Positions 38,159 through 47,629 of a stretch of DNA of 64,000 nt are shown in pieces. The DNA is taken from IMG/VR virus record IMGVR_UViG_3300008625_000007, positions 1 through 64,000 of that record; one strand, written 5' to 3'. Each line of letters opens with the position of its first letter. Position 1 is the first letter of the stretch. Below the pieces are notes generated by a model that did no database searches, was not told the DNA's origin, and saw only the letters and a list, made by a program, of their open reading frames with translations. This DNA is from a virus. The translations under genes were made by a program, and so were the position numbers.

Positions 38159-39155
38159 CGTCCAATAAGCCCCACCACTTTAACGTGCTTCTGAGCCCAG
38201 CCCAAAACTCCTTTCGGGGAATCCATCCGAGCTCCTCATTAATTTTATCTATAGAACCCAAGGTAAATTTTACGTCGCCTGGGCGAGCGGGAGCATGATT
38301 GATAACCATCTCAGGAAAATACTCTTTAAGTGTCTTAAGAATTTCATTGTTAGTAACAGCTACGCCTGTTGCAACATTATACATTGCGTAACCTAACGAA
38401 TCGGGGTGATCAGCGGCTGTCACCATAGCACTTGCAACATCATTTACATACACCATATCACGCCGTTGTTCTCCGTCTCCATCACTTCGAAGGGGCTCAT
38501 TTTTCTTAAGACGTGTACACCACGCAGCGATTGCAGTTGAATAAGGAGAGTCTCCCACCTGGCCAGGGCCGTACACATTGAAAAACCGAAGTGCAACAAA
38601 ATCCATACTGTACAATCGGTTGTACAATTCACCAAATTGTTCCACGACAAGCTTCTGTAGTCCGTAAGGTGACTCTGGATTTGTGGGAGAAGATTCTCTT
38701 GTTGGAAATTGGTCGGTATTGCCATAGCTGGACGAAGATGATGCAAAAACAAAGCGATCAATTTTTCCGGTAGCTGCTGTCATTAATTCAATTGTTTTTT
38801 GAACGTTTGTATGGGTAGTCGATGCGGGATTCTTAACAGAAAACTCCACACGCGGATTGGCAGCCAGATGGAAAATTACATCAAATTCACCTTCAGCAAT
38901 TTTCATAAGAACATATTCATGAGCAAAATCACCAGTAATAACCAGCGTCTTACTAGCATCGACGGCCTGTGTTTCGTAAGCCACTAAAAGAGCAGGTGGG
39001 ATACACCTAATATCTATACCGTCTAATACAGAGGGGTCGCCATTTGACAAATCGTCGACACCAGTTACATCCCACCCTTGCTCAACTAACATCTTCGTAA
39101 GATGACCGCCGATAAATCCACAGCACCCTGTAACTAACGCTTTACGAGTATACAC
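38151..39155 (-). CDS. NAD-dependent sugar epimerase/dehydratase (extended SDR)
   Basis: 334 residues from GTG 39155, set by GCGGAGG about 6 nt upstream. NAD-binding motif LVTGCCGFIGGHLTKML at the start, VIFHLAANPRV near 97, FASSSSSYGN, and YGLQKLVVEQ (YxxxK) near 154. Resembles UDP-glucose 4-epimerase or related enzymes. It likely supplies UDP-galactose or a related sugar to the mutase and transferases next to it. Confidence 0.88.
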   Translation of the reverse strand: MYTRKALVTGCCGFIGGHLTKMLVEQGWDVTGVDDLSNGDPSVLDGIDIRCIPPALLVAYETQAVDASKTLVITGDFAHEYVLMKIAEGEFDVIFHLAANPRVEFSVKNPASTTHTNVQKTIELMTAATGKIDRFVFASSSSSYGNTDQFPTRESSPTNPESPYGLQKLVVEQFGELYNRLYSMDFVALRFFNVYGPGQVGDSPYSTAIAAWCTRLKKNEPLRSDGDGEQRRDMVYVNDVASAMVTAADHPDSLGYAMYNVATGVAVTNNEILKTLKEYFPEMVINHAPARPGDVKFTLGSIDKINEELGWIPRKEFWAGLRSTLKWWGLLDDE

Positions 39156-39696
39156 AAAAATCCTCCGCTTCCATTTCTCTAATTCCTAAAAATATTTTAA
39201 TCTCTTTTACCTGCTTGTTCAAGTCCATGTCATCTGTCTCTAAAATCAGATAATCACAACTTGTACGCTCAGCAAACTTACGATAATAAATGTCTAACTT
39301 TTTCAACATTTCAGGTGGTAATTGGTCAGGATATTGATCATCGACCAGACCAGAGTAGTCTTTCCGCAAACATATGATAAACTTCCCACCTACTTCAGAA
39401 AAATTCTCGTCCATCCACAAAATTGCATTCATATCTGTCTCTCGCTCGAATGCTTCTGCGTAGACATACTCACACGGATAAAAACGGTCTAAAATAACTG
39501 ATACGCCTGTTTGGCGAATAAAGTCCATTAAAAATGGGCCACCATATTTGAGTAGATTAAGAAAATAATCTGGACTATCAAGTTGCGTTTTCCATTCACT
39601 GGAATTTTTGAACACAGGAACGTCTGTCTGACGAGACAGTTCTTCAGCAATATTTGACTTTCCTGTCATGTCGGGTCCAATGAATGCTACCTTCAT
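39142..39696 (-). CDS. P-loop kinase, thymidylate/deoxynucleotide kinase-like
   Basis: 184 residues with MKVAFIGPDMTGKSNIAEEL (Walker A GPDMTGKS), VILDRFYPCEYVY near 68 and later charged helices. The DRFYPCEYVY motif and P-loop resemble thymidylate and deoxynucleoside kinases. The lid region is not clearly typical, so it might instead be a sugar or modified-base kinase. ATGA-coupled to the glycosyltransferase upstream. Confidence 0.72.
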   Translation of the reverse strand: MKVAFIGPDMTGKSNIAEELSRQTDVPVFKNSSEWKTQLDSPDYFLNLLKYGGPFLMDFIRQTGVSVILDRFYPCEYVYAEAFERETDMNAILWMDENFSEVGGKFIICLRKDYSGLVDDQYPDQLPPEMLKKLDIYYRKFAERTSCDYLILETDDMDLNKQVKEIKIFLGIREMEAEDFCVYS

Positions 39697-40745
39697 CCGT
39701 GGTAATCTCCCAAAATATGCTCAAGAAGATCTACCCTGTATTCTGGTCTGGGATCAATCACTGTTCGAAGAGCCTCTTCCTGCTCGTCTACTAGTGCTTT
39801 TCTTTGCTCGGCATTCAACGATGAAAGCCAGTTTACTTTGCTTATTACATCACGAGTTGATTCCACCACAAGTTGACCATTTAGTCCAACAGGAAGAGCG
39901 TGCTTAAATTCTATTGGGACTAACGCTGGTACGTTGCTTTTGATCGCTTCAAAAAATCTCCCCGTAATATTACCATACGGCGTATACGCGTCTTTTGTGA
40001 TATGGGTAACAGTGATAGAAGAATTCAAGACTCCGAAAATATCTTTGTACGCCAAGCGTGGGCCAAAGGCAACATAGGGAGTTCCCTGCAGCAATTCTTT
40101 TGGGTCTTTTCGCTCTGGAGACTTTTGTAACCAATTACCGTAAATAGACGTTTGAATTCCTCGATCTCGAAGCGAGCGACTTGAACTTATGTAATACTTC
40201 TGAAATTGATCGTCTCTCTCATAATTGTTCCCAACGTACGTGTAATTGTAGGAATACTCGACAGGGTCAAGATAGCGTTTCATATAATTGCACCACGGAA
40301 TGGTAATACGCTCCCTCGTTTGCTGTCGCGAGTTCACGCACGCATCAGCTAGAACTGCATTCGGCCAGCGGAGCTCTTCTTCAGGGGTCATCTTCAAATC
40401 ACCGTCATGAATAATGATGGGTATTCCTTTATCATGATAATAGTCAAGAACCTTACACTGGCGTGTATAATCAGACTCGAAAATGTCATCGCCGCTGTTC
40501 TTCCAAGTGGGCCAACGCCATTCGACATAAAGAATATCACCATCGGGAAACCCTACGTCATCATATTCAACACCCGGATATCGCTCGATATCCCGCATCT
40601 TTTGAAGTTGAATCGGTACGTGGCCACGCTTCATAAGCTCGGTAACAAAGTCCACCCTGTTCCCACGCTCACCATCAGGTGTATTTACAATACTATTTTT
40701 TTCAAGCGGAGTAATAAACCCCCAAAAACTATACAAAACTCTCAT
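39693..40745 (-). CDS. Glycosyltransferase-like protein
   Basis: 350 residues. YSFWGFITPLEKNS near the start, then PDGDILYVEWRWPTWKNSG, YTYVGNNYERDDQF near 172 and PYGNITGRFFEAIKSNVPAL near 267, with the GRFFEA region typical of GT-B transferases. It would act with the neighbouring sugar-nucleotide genes. The acceptor (DNA base, protein or surface glycan) is unknown. Confidence 0.72.
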   Translation of the reverse strand: MRVLYSFWGFITPLEKNSIVNTPDGERGNRVDFVTELMKRGHVPIQLQKMRDIERYPGVEYDDVGFPDGDILYVEWRWPTWKNSGDDIFESDYTRQCKVLDYYHDKGIPIIIHDGDLKMTPEEELRWPNAVLADACVNSRQQTRERITIPWCNYMKRYLDPVEYSYNYTYVGNNYERDDQFQKYYISSSRSLRDRGIQTSIYGNWLQKSPERKDPKELLQGTPYVAFGPRLAYKDIFGVLNSSITVTHITKDAYTPYGNITGRFFEAIKSNVPALVPIEFKHALPVGLNGQLVVESTRDVISKVNWLSSLNAEQRKALVDEQEEALRTVIDPRPEYRVDLLEHILGDYHG

Positions 40746-40768
40746 CTATTCTCCAAATTTGCTATTTT

Positions 40769-40774
40769 ATTATA
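40769..40774 (-). promoter_or_regulatory. Candidate -10 box
   Basis: TATAAT on the minus strand 24 nt before the glycosyltransferase ATG, in a 38-nt gap downstream of the mutase gene; suggests a separate transcript for the sugar genes. Confidence 0.4.
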
Positions 40775-40783
40775 GCCAAATCT

Positions 40784-41896
40784 TCATTTATTTTCAAGTT
40801 CTCTTTTCGCTTTTACAAGTGCTGAACCGATAACTTGGTGCATATCGTAGTATTTGTACTCTGCTAGCCGGCCCCCGAAAATGACATCCTTTGCCGATTC
40901 AGCCATCTCGCAATACTTCTTATACATTGCTATATTCTTCGCATCGCCGATAGGATAATATGGCGTTTTACTCCTGTCATACTCTGCGGAATACTCTCTT
41001 GTGATAATCGTGTTATCCAGTTTTCCAGCCGATTCAGGCAAAAAATGCTTGTGTTCTACAATCCGAGTAAAGGGGACATCTGGTGAAGTATAGTTCACTA
41101 CAGCGTTTCCTTGAAAGTCACCCATCAGCTCTTCATGCTCGAACCGCAAAGTGCGATACTCAAGCTCACCATGAACAAACCCAAAAAATTCATCAATTTT
41201 ACCAGTGAACACAGTCTTCTTTGCAGCAGGAATAAAGACGGCTCTGTTTTCAAAATAATCAATACCTGTCTTCACCTCAATTCCTTCCAGCATATTATCA
41301 ACCATTGCAGTGTAGCCGTCAACAGGAATTCCTTGGTACTTGTCGAAAAAATAATTTTCATCAAATGTAAGACGAATGGGAAGTCTCTTGATAATAGACG
41401 AAGGGAGTTCCCGCGGGTCGCGTTGCCATTGCTTCATTGTATAACCACGGATGAACGTTTCGTATACTTCTCGCCCAACCTGGGAAAGGATCCAGTCTTC
41501 TAAATTTTCAGGATTCTCACAATGAATCCTCACTTCATTAAGCTTTGCTTTCGCTTCAGCGGGGTCCATAACACCCCATAGTTGATGAAGCGTCATTAGA
41601 TTAATGGGAAACGAAAAAATGCGATCGCCAAAGCGTACCTTCGGTTTATTGATGTAATTGTTGAATGTCGTAAATCGATTTACGTACTCCCAAATTCGAT
41701 CATTGTTTGTATGAAAAATATGGGCACCATATACGTGTACGTCAATGCCATTTCGCTTTTCAGAATACACGTTACCACCGATGTGCTTCCGCTTATCAAT
41801 GACAAGGCACTTTTTGCCCGCGTCAGTCATTTCTCTAGCAAACGTCGCGCCGAATATTCCAGCACCGACAATAAGATAATCATACTGATACGTCAT
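40784..41896 (-). CDS. glf: UDP-galactopyranose mutase
   Basis: 370 residues. FAD-binding start DYLIVGAGIFGATFAREMTD, then KRKHIGGNVYSEKRNG, VHVYGAHIFHTNN, FINLMTLHQLWG-like substrate region and FGGRLAEYKYYDMHQVIGSA near the end, all typical of Glf. It interconverts UDP-galactopyranose and UDP-galactofuranose (FAD-dependent). It is unusual in a phage and implies galactofuranose use for virion or DNA decoration. Confidence 0.92.
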   Translation of the reverse strand: MTYQYDYLIVGAGIFGATFAREMTDAGKKCLVIDKRKHIGGNVYSEKRNGIDVHVYGAHIFHTNNDRIWEYVNRFTTFNNYINKPKVRFGDRIFSFPINLMTLHQLWGVMDPAEAKAKLNEVRIHCENPENLEDWILSQVGREVYETFIRGYTMKQWQRDPRELPSSIIKRLPIRLTFDENYFFDKYQGIPVDGYTAMVDNMLEGIEVKTGIDYFENRAVFIPAAKKTVFTGKIDEFFGFVHGELEYRTLRFEHEELMGDFQGNAVVNYTSPDVPFTRIVEHKHFLPESAGKLDNTIITREYSAEYDRSKTPYYPIGDAKNIAMYKKYCEMAESAKDVIFGGRLAEYKYYDMHQVIGSALVKAKRELENK

Positions 41897-42927
41897 TAAC
41901 GACTCCTGATATTAAATGAATATCCACTAAAATCTGTGATAGCTTGAATTTCGTTTGCTTCTGCTGGCTCGCCAAGTCTTCTTGCTCTTTGTGCAGCTAA
42001 GACCCGAGCCCAGTCAGCCCATATTTGATCAGAATTATTAGCATAAGCAAAATAAGCAGTCCACAGACGAACGGCATCTCGAGGAGTTGTAGCATCAGAA
42101 AGTGCTTTCTCAAATGTCATTAGCTTCTTAATCCAGTATGTTAATGCCTGCTGGTTGCACCCAGCAGCGTCAATCGCTGGCATTGGACCATGAATATCAG
42201 TTAGCTTGCGCGTTTTAGCTAGACATTTTTCGCTTAAAATCGTCTCGACCATCTCAAAATGACGTTCGTAAATGTGAAGAGAATTGCTCATGTGAGTATA
42301 AGATCCAAGCTCGACACCCAATTGTCCAGCTAAAATTTCTTGAAAAAATGTAAAAGCAGGGATGTCATAAGCAATTCCAAAAATCAAATCAGAGCTTCGC
42401 ATGTTAACAATCATATGCAGCTCATTATCTCGAATAAAAAATTGCAGCGTAAGTGTGCATGGTACATCTAACTTCGCATCAATTCCGTCTGCCGGCATTC
42501 TCAAGTGCATTACTGCCCTGCGGGAGTCTGGATCTCTTCTTAGTTCGTTTACGACATATTGCCATTGCGTAAATCTACCATTGGCAATCTTCTCATTAGG
42601 GGCAAAAAGCCGAGCACCGTAAGCAGAGTTTGCTGTCACACCATCATCACTAATATCTTTCCAGAAAGCTGAGTACTTCGAGATCCATTCAGTTTTATTA
42701 TTTGCAGAAAGATACCACAACAATTCGGCAACCATATACGTCACACTAAACTTTCTTCCCGCAACGTAGGGGATGCGGTGACGAGGATTCTCAATCGTAA
42801 AAGATACTCCAAGTTTTTCCCTAATTTTCTGACCTCTCGGTGCAGATAAATACGTCGAATTATTATAGACATCATCAATCAATGATAGATAACATTCAGT
42901 GAAGTTTTCAAATTTTCCAGCAAACAA
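41896..42927 (-). CDS. Thymidylate synthase/pyrimidine hydroxymethylase-like
   Basis: 343 residues from TTG 42927; an in-frame stop lies immediately upstream. Catalytic Cys in DVPCTLTLQFFIRDNELHM near 155, then MRSSDLIFGIAYDIPAF. The last part carries Asp where ThyA usually has the Asn that contacts dUMP. In known dCMP hydroxymethylases this position is Asp. The substrate may thus be dCMP rather than dUMP (inference). Regions SLHIYERHFEM and the N-terminal PRGQKIREKLG fit the wider family. Confidence 0.82.
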   Translation of the reverse strand: MFAGKFENFTECYLSLIDDVYNNSTYLSAPRGQKIREKLGVSFTIENPRHRIPYVAGRKFSVTYMVAELLWYLSANNKTEWISKYSAFWKDISDDGVTANSAYGARLFAPNEKIANGRFTQWQYVVNELRRDPDSRRAVMHLRMPADGIDAKLDVPCTLTLQFFIRDNELHMIVNMRSSDLIFGIAYDIPAFTFFQEILAGQLGVELGSYTHMSNSLHIYERHFEMVETILSEKCLAKTRKLTDIHGPMPAIDAAGCNQQALTYWIKKLMTFEKALSDATTPRDAVRLWTAYFAYANNSDQIWADWARVLAAQRARRLGEPAEANEIQAITDFSGYSFNIRSR

Positions 42928-42972
42928 TTTTTACCCCGTTCATCTTTAAGCGCGATACCCTTTAGTCCTTAA

Positions 42973-45900
42973 TCATAACTGAAGAACTTTGATTTTTCTC
43001 ATAGAAGTTTGATATCCAAAATCATTTTTCTTCACTTCAGCTACGCACAGACTGTAAAGCGGCAGTTCGGTTTCACCATCCCAGCTCCAGCAAAACATCC
43101 GATAGGTCTGACCAGACAATGCAGTTGCTGTAACCAGTAGATAGGGCCGCTTGTTCTTTGTTAGCTTCGGCTTCACATCTGACACGAGGAACCAATACAA
43201 GTCATGACCATTAATTTCATCAATGGGAAAAATGTCCATTTTAGCAAGCTTTTCTTGAACCTCGCTTGGGACTAGTGTAGCTGCATTAAATGAACCGAAA
43301 TGTCGCACGTTATTCTCAACTCGCTCTCGTCGTGTCCAGACACCAGCTCCCTGAGTATCAAGCAACGCCTCGTTAAAGTTTCTACGACCACGTTCTGGAT
43401 CCTTCTTTGTCCATTTCTTGATTTCAGAATTTTTACCAATCAACACTTCATGCATTTGTTTGTAGCTTTCAAATGTCTTGTTGTCACCAATAAGATCCAT
43501 AGACTCGAATGCTTGAATATTGATTAACGCCTCCAAAGCACGCTTGTTAAATTTGGAATGCCTCCACTTTCCGATATCATCCCACAACAAGTCGTCAATA
43601 TGCTTATACGGTCGACTAGTCACAAGTTCGTCGATTGCAGATTCACCAATACCCTTACAAGACAAAAGAGAAGGCATAAATTTCTTACCTTCAAGAATTG
43701 TCCAATCCTTGGTCGCGTAATTAATATCAAGGGGCACAACTCGATACCCTAGCGTCTTAACCTCAGCGAAAGCCTTGGCTCGCTTCTTATCATTACCCGA
43801 CATCGCTTCAAGATAAGCGCATAACCATTCCTCTTCGAAATATGTTAAAAGCCAAGCGCAGTAGTAAGAGTCAATAGCGTAACAAACTGCATGAGACTTA
43901 TTGAAGCCGTATCCTGCGAAGAAGAGAATCTTTTCGTACAAATCATCTGCAAGCTGACTATCCACTCCATTCTTAACAGAGCCAGCAACAAACTGCTCCT
44001 TAATAGATCGAGCCTTAGCAAGACTTTCTGCAGCCTCTGATGCTTTACGCTTCATAATACTGCGACGAACAGTATCTGTTTCTTCCTCTGGGAAACCAGC
44101 TACAACAGAACAAAGCTTCATGATCTGCTCTTGAAAGACTATCAAGCCGTATGTTTCTTCTAGTACTTCTTTGATTAGTGGATGCCCATAATCAATCTTC
44201 TCAGGATTATTCTTGGCCTTGATATACAATCTATCGACCTTCGCAGTGAGTGGGCCTGGACGATAGATAGAGGTCAGCGTAGCAATATCGATAATGCTCT
44301 TGGGCTTGGCTTTCTTAAAGAGGTTTTGCGCACCTCTTCCCGCTAGCTGAAAGATACCGGCCCAACGACCACCTGCATAAACATGCTCATAGACATGCTG
44401 GTCATCCATATCAAGAACCTTGGGATCCATATTTGCATTGAACCACTCATAGACCTGCTCGAATGTTGGGTCCTCAATACCCTCTTTTCTTTGAAGAATC
44501 AGCTCAATCGTTCTTTGAATGATCCGTAGCGTTTCAAGACCGAGAAGATCGAACTTAATCCAGCCAAATGTTTCAAGATGCTTATAGTTCATGCCTTCAG
44601 CCCAGGGGGTCTGGAGCTCACCTCGAGCTTTGATCAGCGGCATTCTTTCAGCTATATCTTCTGCGACAATGCAACCTCCTGCATGACGACCAAGAGCCTT
44701 GTTCTGTTTAAACAAAACCTGGATAGGGGCGGCGACCTCTGGATGCGCCTCGATAAACGCTCTAAACTTCTTAGAATGAGCTAGAGCATCTTCGTAAAGT
44801 AGAACGAACAGGTTTTTATCAGTCCCCTGCTTAAACACTGCACGCTTCACATCTTCATCTACAGTTGACAGAGCCTTATTTACCTCGTTAAATGGAATTC
44901 CATAAAAACGAGAGATATCCTTCACAAGGGACTTAAGCTTGAAAGTATTATAATTCGAGATGGGGATAATATTCTCATCTCCCCACTCATCTTTCATTAG
45001 CTGGAGAAGCAAATCTCGGTCACCAACATCGGTATCGATATCTGGGGCACCCTCACGACTTGGGTTTAGAAAACGACCAAACATAAGATCGTATTCGAAC
45101 GGGTCAACGTCTGTCAACTTAAGAACATAGGCAACTAGACTACCCGCGGCCGAACCGCGTCCTGGTCCGACAAGCATGGCTTTCTTGGCAATCTTAATAA
45201 TCGCTTCCATTGTTAAGAAATATCGAGAAAAATTCTTATCTTTGATGATTTTTAGTTCTTGCTTTATTCGCTCGATATATTTTGGATCGTTTGCCAACCC
45301 TCGCTCAACAAGACCCTTCTTACATGCCTCAAGCAAAGCCTTATCATCTGTCATACCTTCAGGTACAACATAAGAAGGAAGCTTCATGGTACGATCGGGA
45401 ACGATGTCTTGGATAGCCTCGTGAACAAGCGTATGCGGACGCTCGATTGCGTCCTTTACCACTTGGTCATTGTAAAAATCCATTCCGTCTGTTGACTCTA
45501 GATACGTATCCCAAACCTGAGGAGCGTTCTTAGGATAAAGCTCGCACTTCAAATCATCTCTTGATTGGGGCAATTTCGATGGATCGAATTCACGATAGTT
45601 TAGCCATCCCAGCTTTTTATAAAGCTCACGTTCACGCCAATGCTCTGGTCGGGCATAATGAGAATCTGTTGTAACAACCAGCTTGTCTTGAAGCCCCTGG
45701 TTATTTGCAAATTCAATGATCGCCCGATTTACTAGATGCTGAGCTGGAAGTTTGTTAAATTGAAGCTCGAGGTGTACATCATCAATTCCGACAGCATCAA
45801 CAAGCCCTTGATACGCATTTCCAACTCCCGTCATAACGTTACGGTGAAATGACGGATCGTCAAGCAGCGTATGCTTTAAATCATCAAACTCGACCTGTTG

Positions 45901-46587
45901 AGCGTGCCTAAAGACCTCGTATGCGATTGGGCCACCAATACATGCTGTTGAGACCATTAGATGGCCTCCCTCAGCAGCTTCCCTTAGCATCCTATAGTCA
46001 ACACGCGGGAACCTATAGAAGCCCTCTCTGTAACCCCTACTAACGAGGTGGAACAAACGTTGGAGACCCTCGCTGGTCTTGGGCAAAACTACCAAATGAT
46101 GGCGACGCTTCACTGGATCGTAAAACTTTCCAGACTTCGTTTCCTCTTCATTTTCTACGGTAAGCCCAGCTTCTTCTTTACCGATATCAATAATTTCATC
46201 GTCGCGGTCTGTGACGGCGGTGAGCGGAGTCGTAATTGCTTCCCGCTGTTCTCGTAATGAGAACAACGCTTCTTTATCACCCTTCTTTGCAGCCTGGCGA
46301 ATTTCGTAATCCAGCTTCCAAGCGTCAAGGTCTGGATGAACGTACATTTCACAACCAGGGACAAACCTAAAGGTACCCCCACGCTTCTGGACCTTTTCCG
46401 CATGAAGAAAAGCATGCCCAAATGAATTCATATGACCATGATTTGTGAGACACCATCCGTCCATGCCGTTCTCAATGACAAAGTCGATGTGCTCTTGTGG
46501 ATAGCCCAGCCCATCAAAAGTAGAAAACCCATCATGAGAATGAAGGGAGATGAACTTATTTGGGGGAACCAGTTTAGTCTTACGCAC
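42973..46587 (-). CDS. dnaE: DNA polymerase III alpha subunit (C-family, PHP domain)
   Basis: 1,204 residues from GTG 46587, set by GGAGG about 5 nt upstream. The N-terminal PHP domain carries SLHSHDGFSTFDG and CLTNHGHMNSFG. The polymerase motif is GPGRGSAAGSLVAYVLKLTD followed by APDIDTDVGDRD, with the catalytic Asp residues. Further on come GRHAGGCIV, TSIYRPGPL, GYGFNKSHAVCYA and helix-hairpin-helix-like LLSCKGIGESAIDEL. It is a bacterial-type replicative polymerase; most phages use A- or B-family enzymes. A TATAAT box lies upstream. Confidence 0.95.
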   Translation of the reverse strand: MRKTKLVPPNKFISLHSHDGFSTFDGLGYPQEHIDFVIENGMDGWCLTNHGHMNSFGHAFLHAEKVQKRGGTFRFVPGCEMYVHPDLDAWKLDYEIRQAAKKGDKEALFSLREQREAITTPLTAVTDRDDEIIDIGKEEAGLTVENEEETKSGKFYDPVKRRHHLVVLPKTSEGLQRLFHLVSRGYREGFYRFPRVDYRMLREAAEGGHLMVSTACIGGPIAYEVFRHAQQVEFDDLKHTLLDDPSFHRNVMTGVGNAYQGLVDAVGIDDVHLELQFNKLPAQHLVNRAIIEFANNQGLQDKLVVTTDSHYARPEHWRERELYKKLGWLNYREFDPSKLPQSRDDLKCELYPKNAPQVWDTYLESTDGMDFYNDQVVKDAIERPHTLVHEAIQDIVPDRTMKLPSYVVPEGMTDDKALLEACKKGLVERGLANDPKYIERIKQELKIIKDKNFSRYFLTMEAIIKIAKKAMLVGPGRGSAAGSLVAYVLKLTDVDPFEYDLMFGRFLNPSREGAPDIDTDVGDRDLLLQLMKDEWGDENIIPISNYNTFKLKSLVKDISRFYGIPFNEVNKALSTVDEDVKRAVFKQGTDKNLFVLLYEDALAHSKKFRAFIEAHPEVAAPIQVLFKQNKALGRHAGGCIVAEDIAERMPLIKARGELQTPWAEGMNYKHLETFGWIKFDLLGLETLRIIQRTIELILQRKEGIEDPTFEQVYEWFNANMDPKVLDMDDQHVYEHVYAGGRWAGIFQLAGRGAQNLFKKAKPKSIIDIATLTSIYRPGPLTAKVDRLYIKAKNNPEKIDYGHPLIKEVLEETYGLIVFQEQIMKLCSVVAGFPEEETDTVRRSIMKRKASEAAESLAKARSIKEQFVAGSVKNGVDSQLADDLYEKILFFAGYGFNKSHAVCYAIDSYYCAWLLTYFEEEWLCAYLEAMSGNDKKRAKAFAEVKTLGYRVVPLDINYATKDWTILEGKKFMPSLLSCKGIGESAIDELVTSRPYKHIDDLLWDDIGKWRHSKFNKRALEALINIQAFESMDLIGDNKTFESYKQMHEVLIGKNSEIKKWTKKDPERGRRNFNEALLDTQGAGVWTRRERVENNVRHFGSFNAATLVPSEVQEKLAKMDIFPIDEINGHDLYWFLVSDVKPKLTKNKRPYLLVTATALSGQTYRMFCWSWDGETELPLYSLCVAEVKKNDFGYQTSMRKIKVLQL

Positions 46588-46606
46588 AAAACCTCCAATG
46601 TGATGT

Positions 46607-46612
46607 ATTATA
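46607..46612 (-). promoter_or_regulatory. Candidate -10 box for the DNA polymerase gene
   Basis: TATAAT on the minus strand about 20 nt before the GTG of the polymerase, in the 73-nt gap after the glycosyltransferase gene. Confidence 0.42.
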
Positions 46613-46660
46613 GAGGGTATGAGAGGTTTTTTCAGCTTAACGTAAATTAATCTTGTGGGT

Positions 46661-47584
46661 TTAGGAACCCTCAAAAGAAAAATGACGGTTCGGGTCTCTG
46701 TACGACGGTATGAAGTCAGACTCTGGACGAGGGCTGGCACCAACGGCACCCGCATCCAATAACGCAAAATCAAGGAATCCCTTCATATATGAAGTTTTTG
46801 GCTTAAGATAGTCTGCTGCTGCACCAGAATTTGCGGCGTGGACCATATGCACCCACTTGTTGTCAAGCACTTCATAAAGAGTCTTAGTAGGACTATCATT
46901 ATTGGGGTCAAGGAGAGAAATATCATCATAATACAGAAAATGTTCTTCTGGTAGCACATACTGAGATCGATCCATGTCTTTATACATTGTCCACCAATTA
47001 ACTCCTCCCGTGTCTAGTATGACATCATAGCCATAACCAAGCCTCTCGCACCAGCTCCCTGGCATAAAATTAACGTTCATGTTAGAAAGAAAATCTCGCT
47101 TAAAAAAATTACACATCACATGTAAATTCCACACATGCTCGCCAGATCGTGTCACATGACTTTCGTCCGGATGTGTTGGGACCACCTTTCCGTACGCGCC
47201 GTGCTCATCTAGATATTCTTTAAGCTGAACGGGCTTAAACGCGAAACAATCCTGATCGAGAAACCCAAAATAATCAGGTTTTCTTTGCTGGACTACGCCA
47301 TAAATCAAATTAAGCGTATGGCCCAGCTTATCGGAAGTAGATACATGACCTTGCGCTATTCCCTCTTGAAATTTCGCACAGAGCGGATCATTGTTAACAA
47401 TAAGCTCTATATCATACTCTTTGCAAATCTCAATAATTCGTAAAGAGGCCTCTGGGTGATACCCCATATTGTTATCAACAAAGATTAGTGTAACATCTTC
47501 GTCACGCATAAATGCTCGCAGCGTTTTCGCTTGATACTCAGCACAAAACGGGCTGTTATAAAATGGAATATAAATTTCAAACAC
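46661..47584 (-). CDS. Glycosyltransferase (GT-A-like)
   Basis: 307 residues, GTG start at 47584. FEIYIPFYNSPFCAEYQAKTLRA near the start, LIFVDNNMGYHPEASLR, then DYFGFLDQDCFAF near 103 (a DxD-like motif). This is a family 2 style GT-A transferase. It is outside the sugar cluster but may act on the same product. Acceptor unknown. Confidence 0.72.
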   Translation of the reverse strand: MFEIYIPFYNSPFCAEYQAKTLRAFMRDEDVTLIFVDNNMGYHPEASLRIIEICKEYDIELIVNNDPLCAKFQEGIAQGHVSTSDKLGHTLNLIYGVVQQRKPDYFGFLDQDCFAFKPVQLKEYLDEHGAYGKVVPTHPDESHVTRSGEHVWNLHVMCNFFKRDFLSNMNVNFMPGSWCERLGYGYDVILDTGGVNWWTMYKDMDRSQYVLPEEHFLYYDDISLLDPNNDSPTKTLYEVLDNKWVHMVHAANSGAAADYLKPKTSYMKGFLDFALLDAGAVGASPRPESDFIPSYRDPNRHFSFEGS

Positions 47585-47629
47585 TATATTCTAACCTCAG
47601 TATATGTCCTTTAGAATGATCACTCACTT

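Noticed and set aside
42973-46773. Longer N terminus for the DNA polymerase
   Set aside because: It would overlap the upstream glycosyltransferase; GTG 46587 with GGAGG starts right at the PHP domain.
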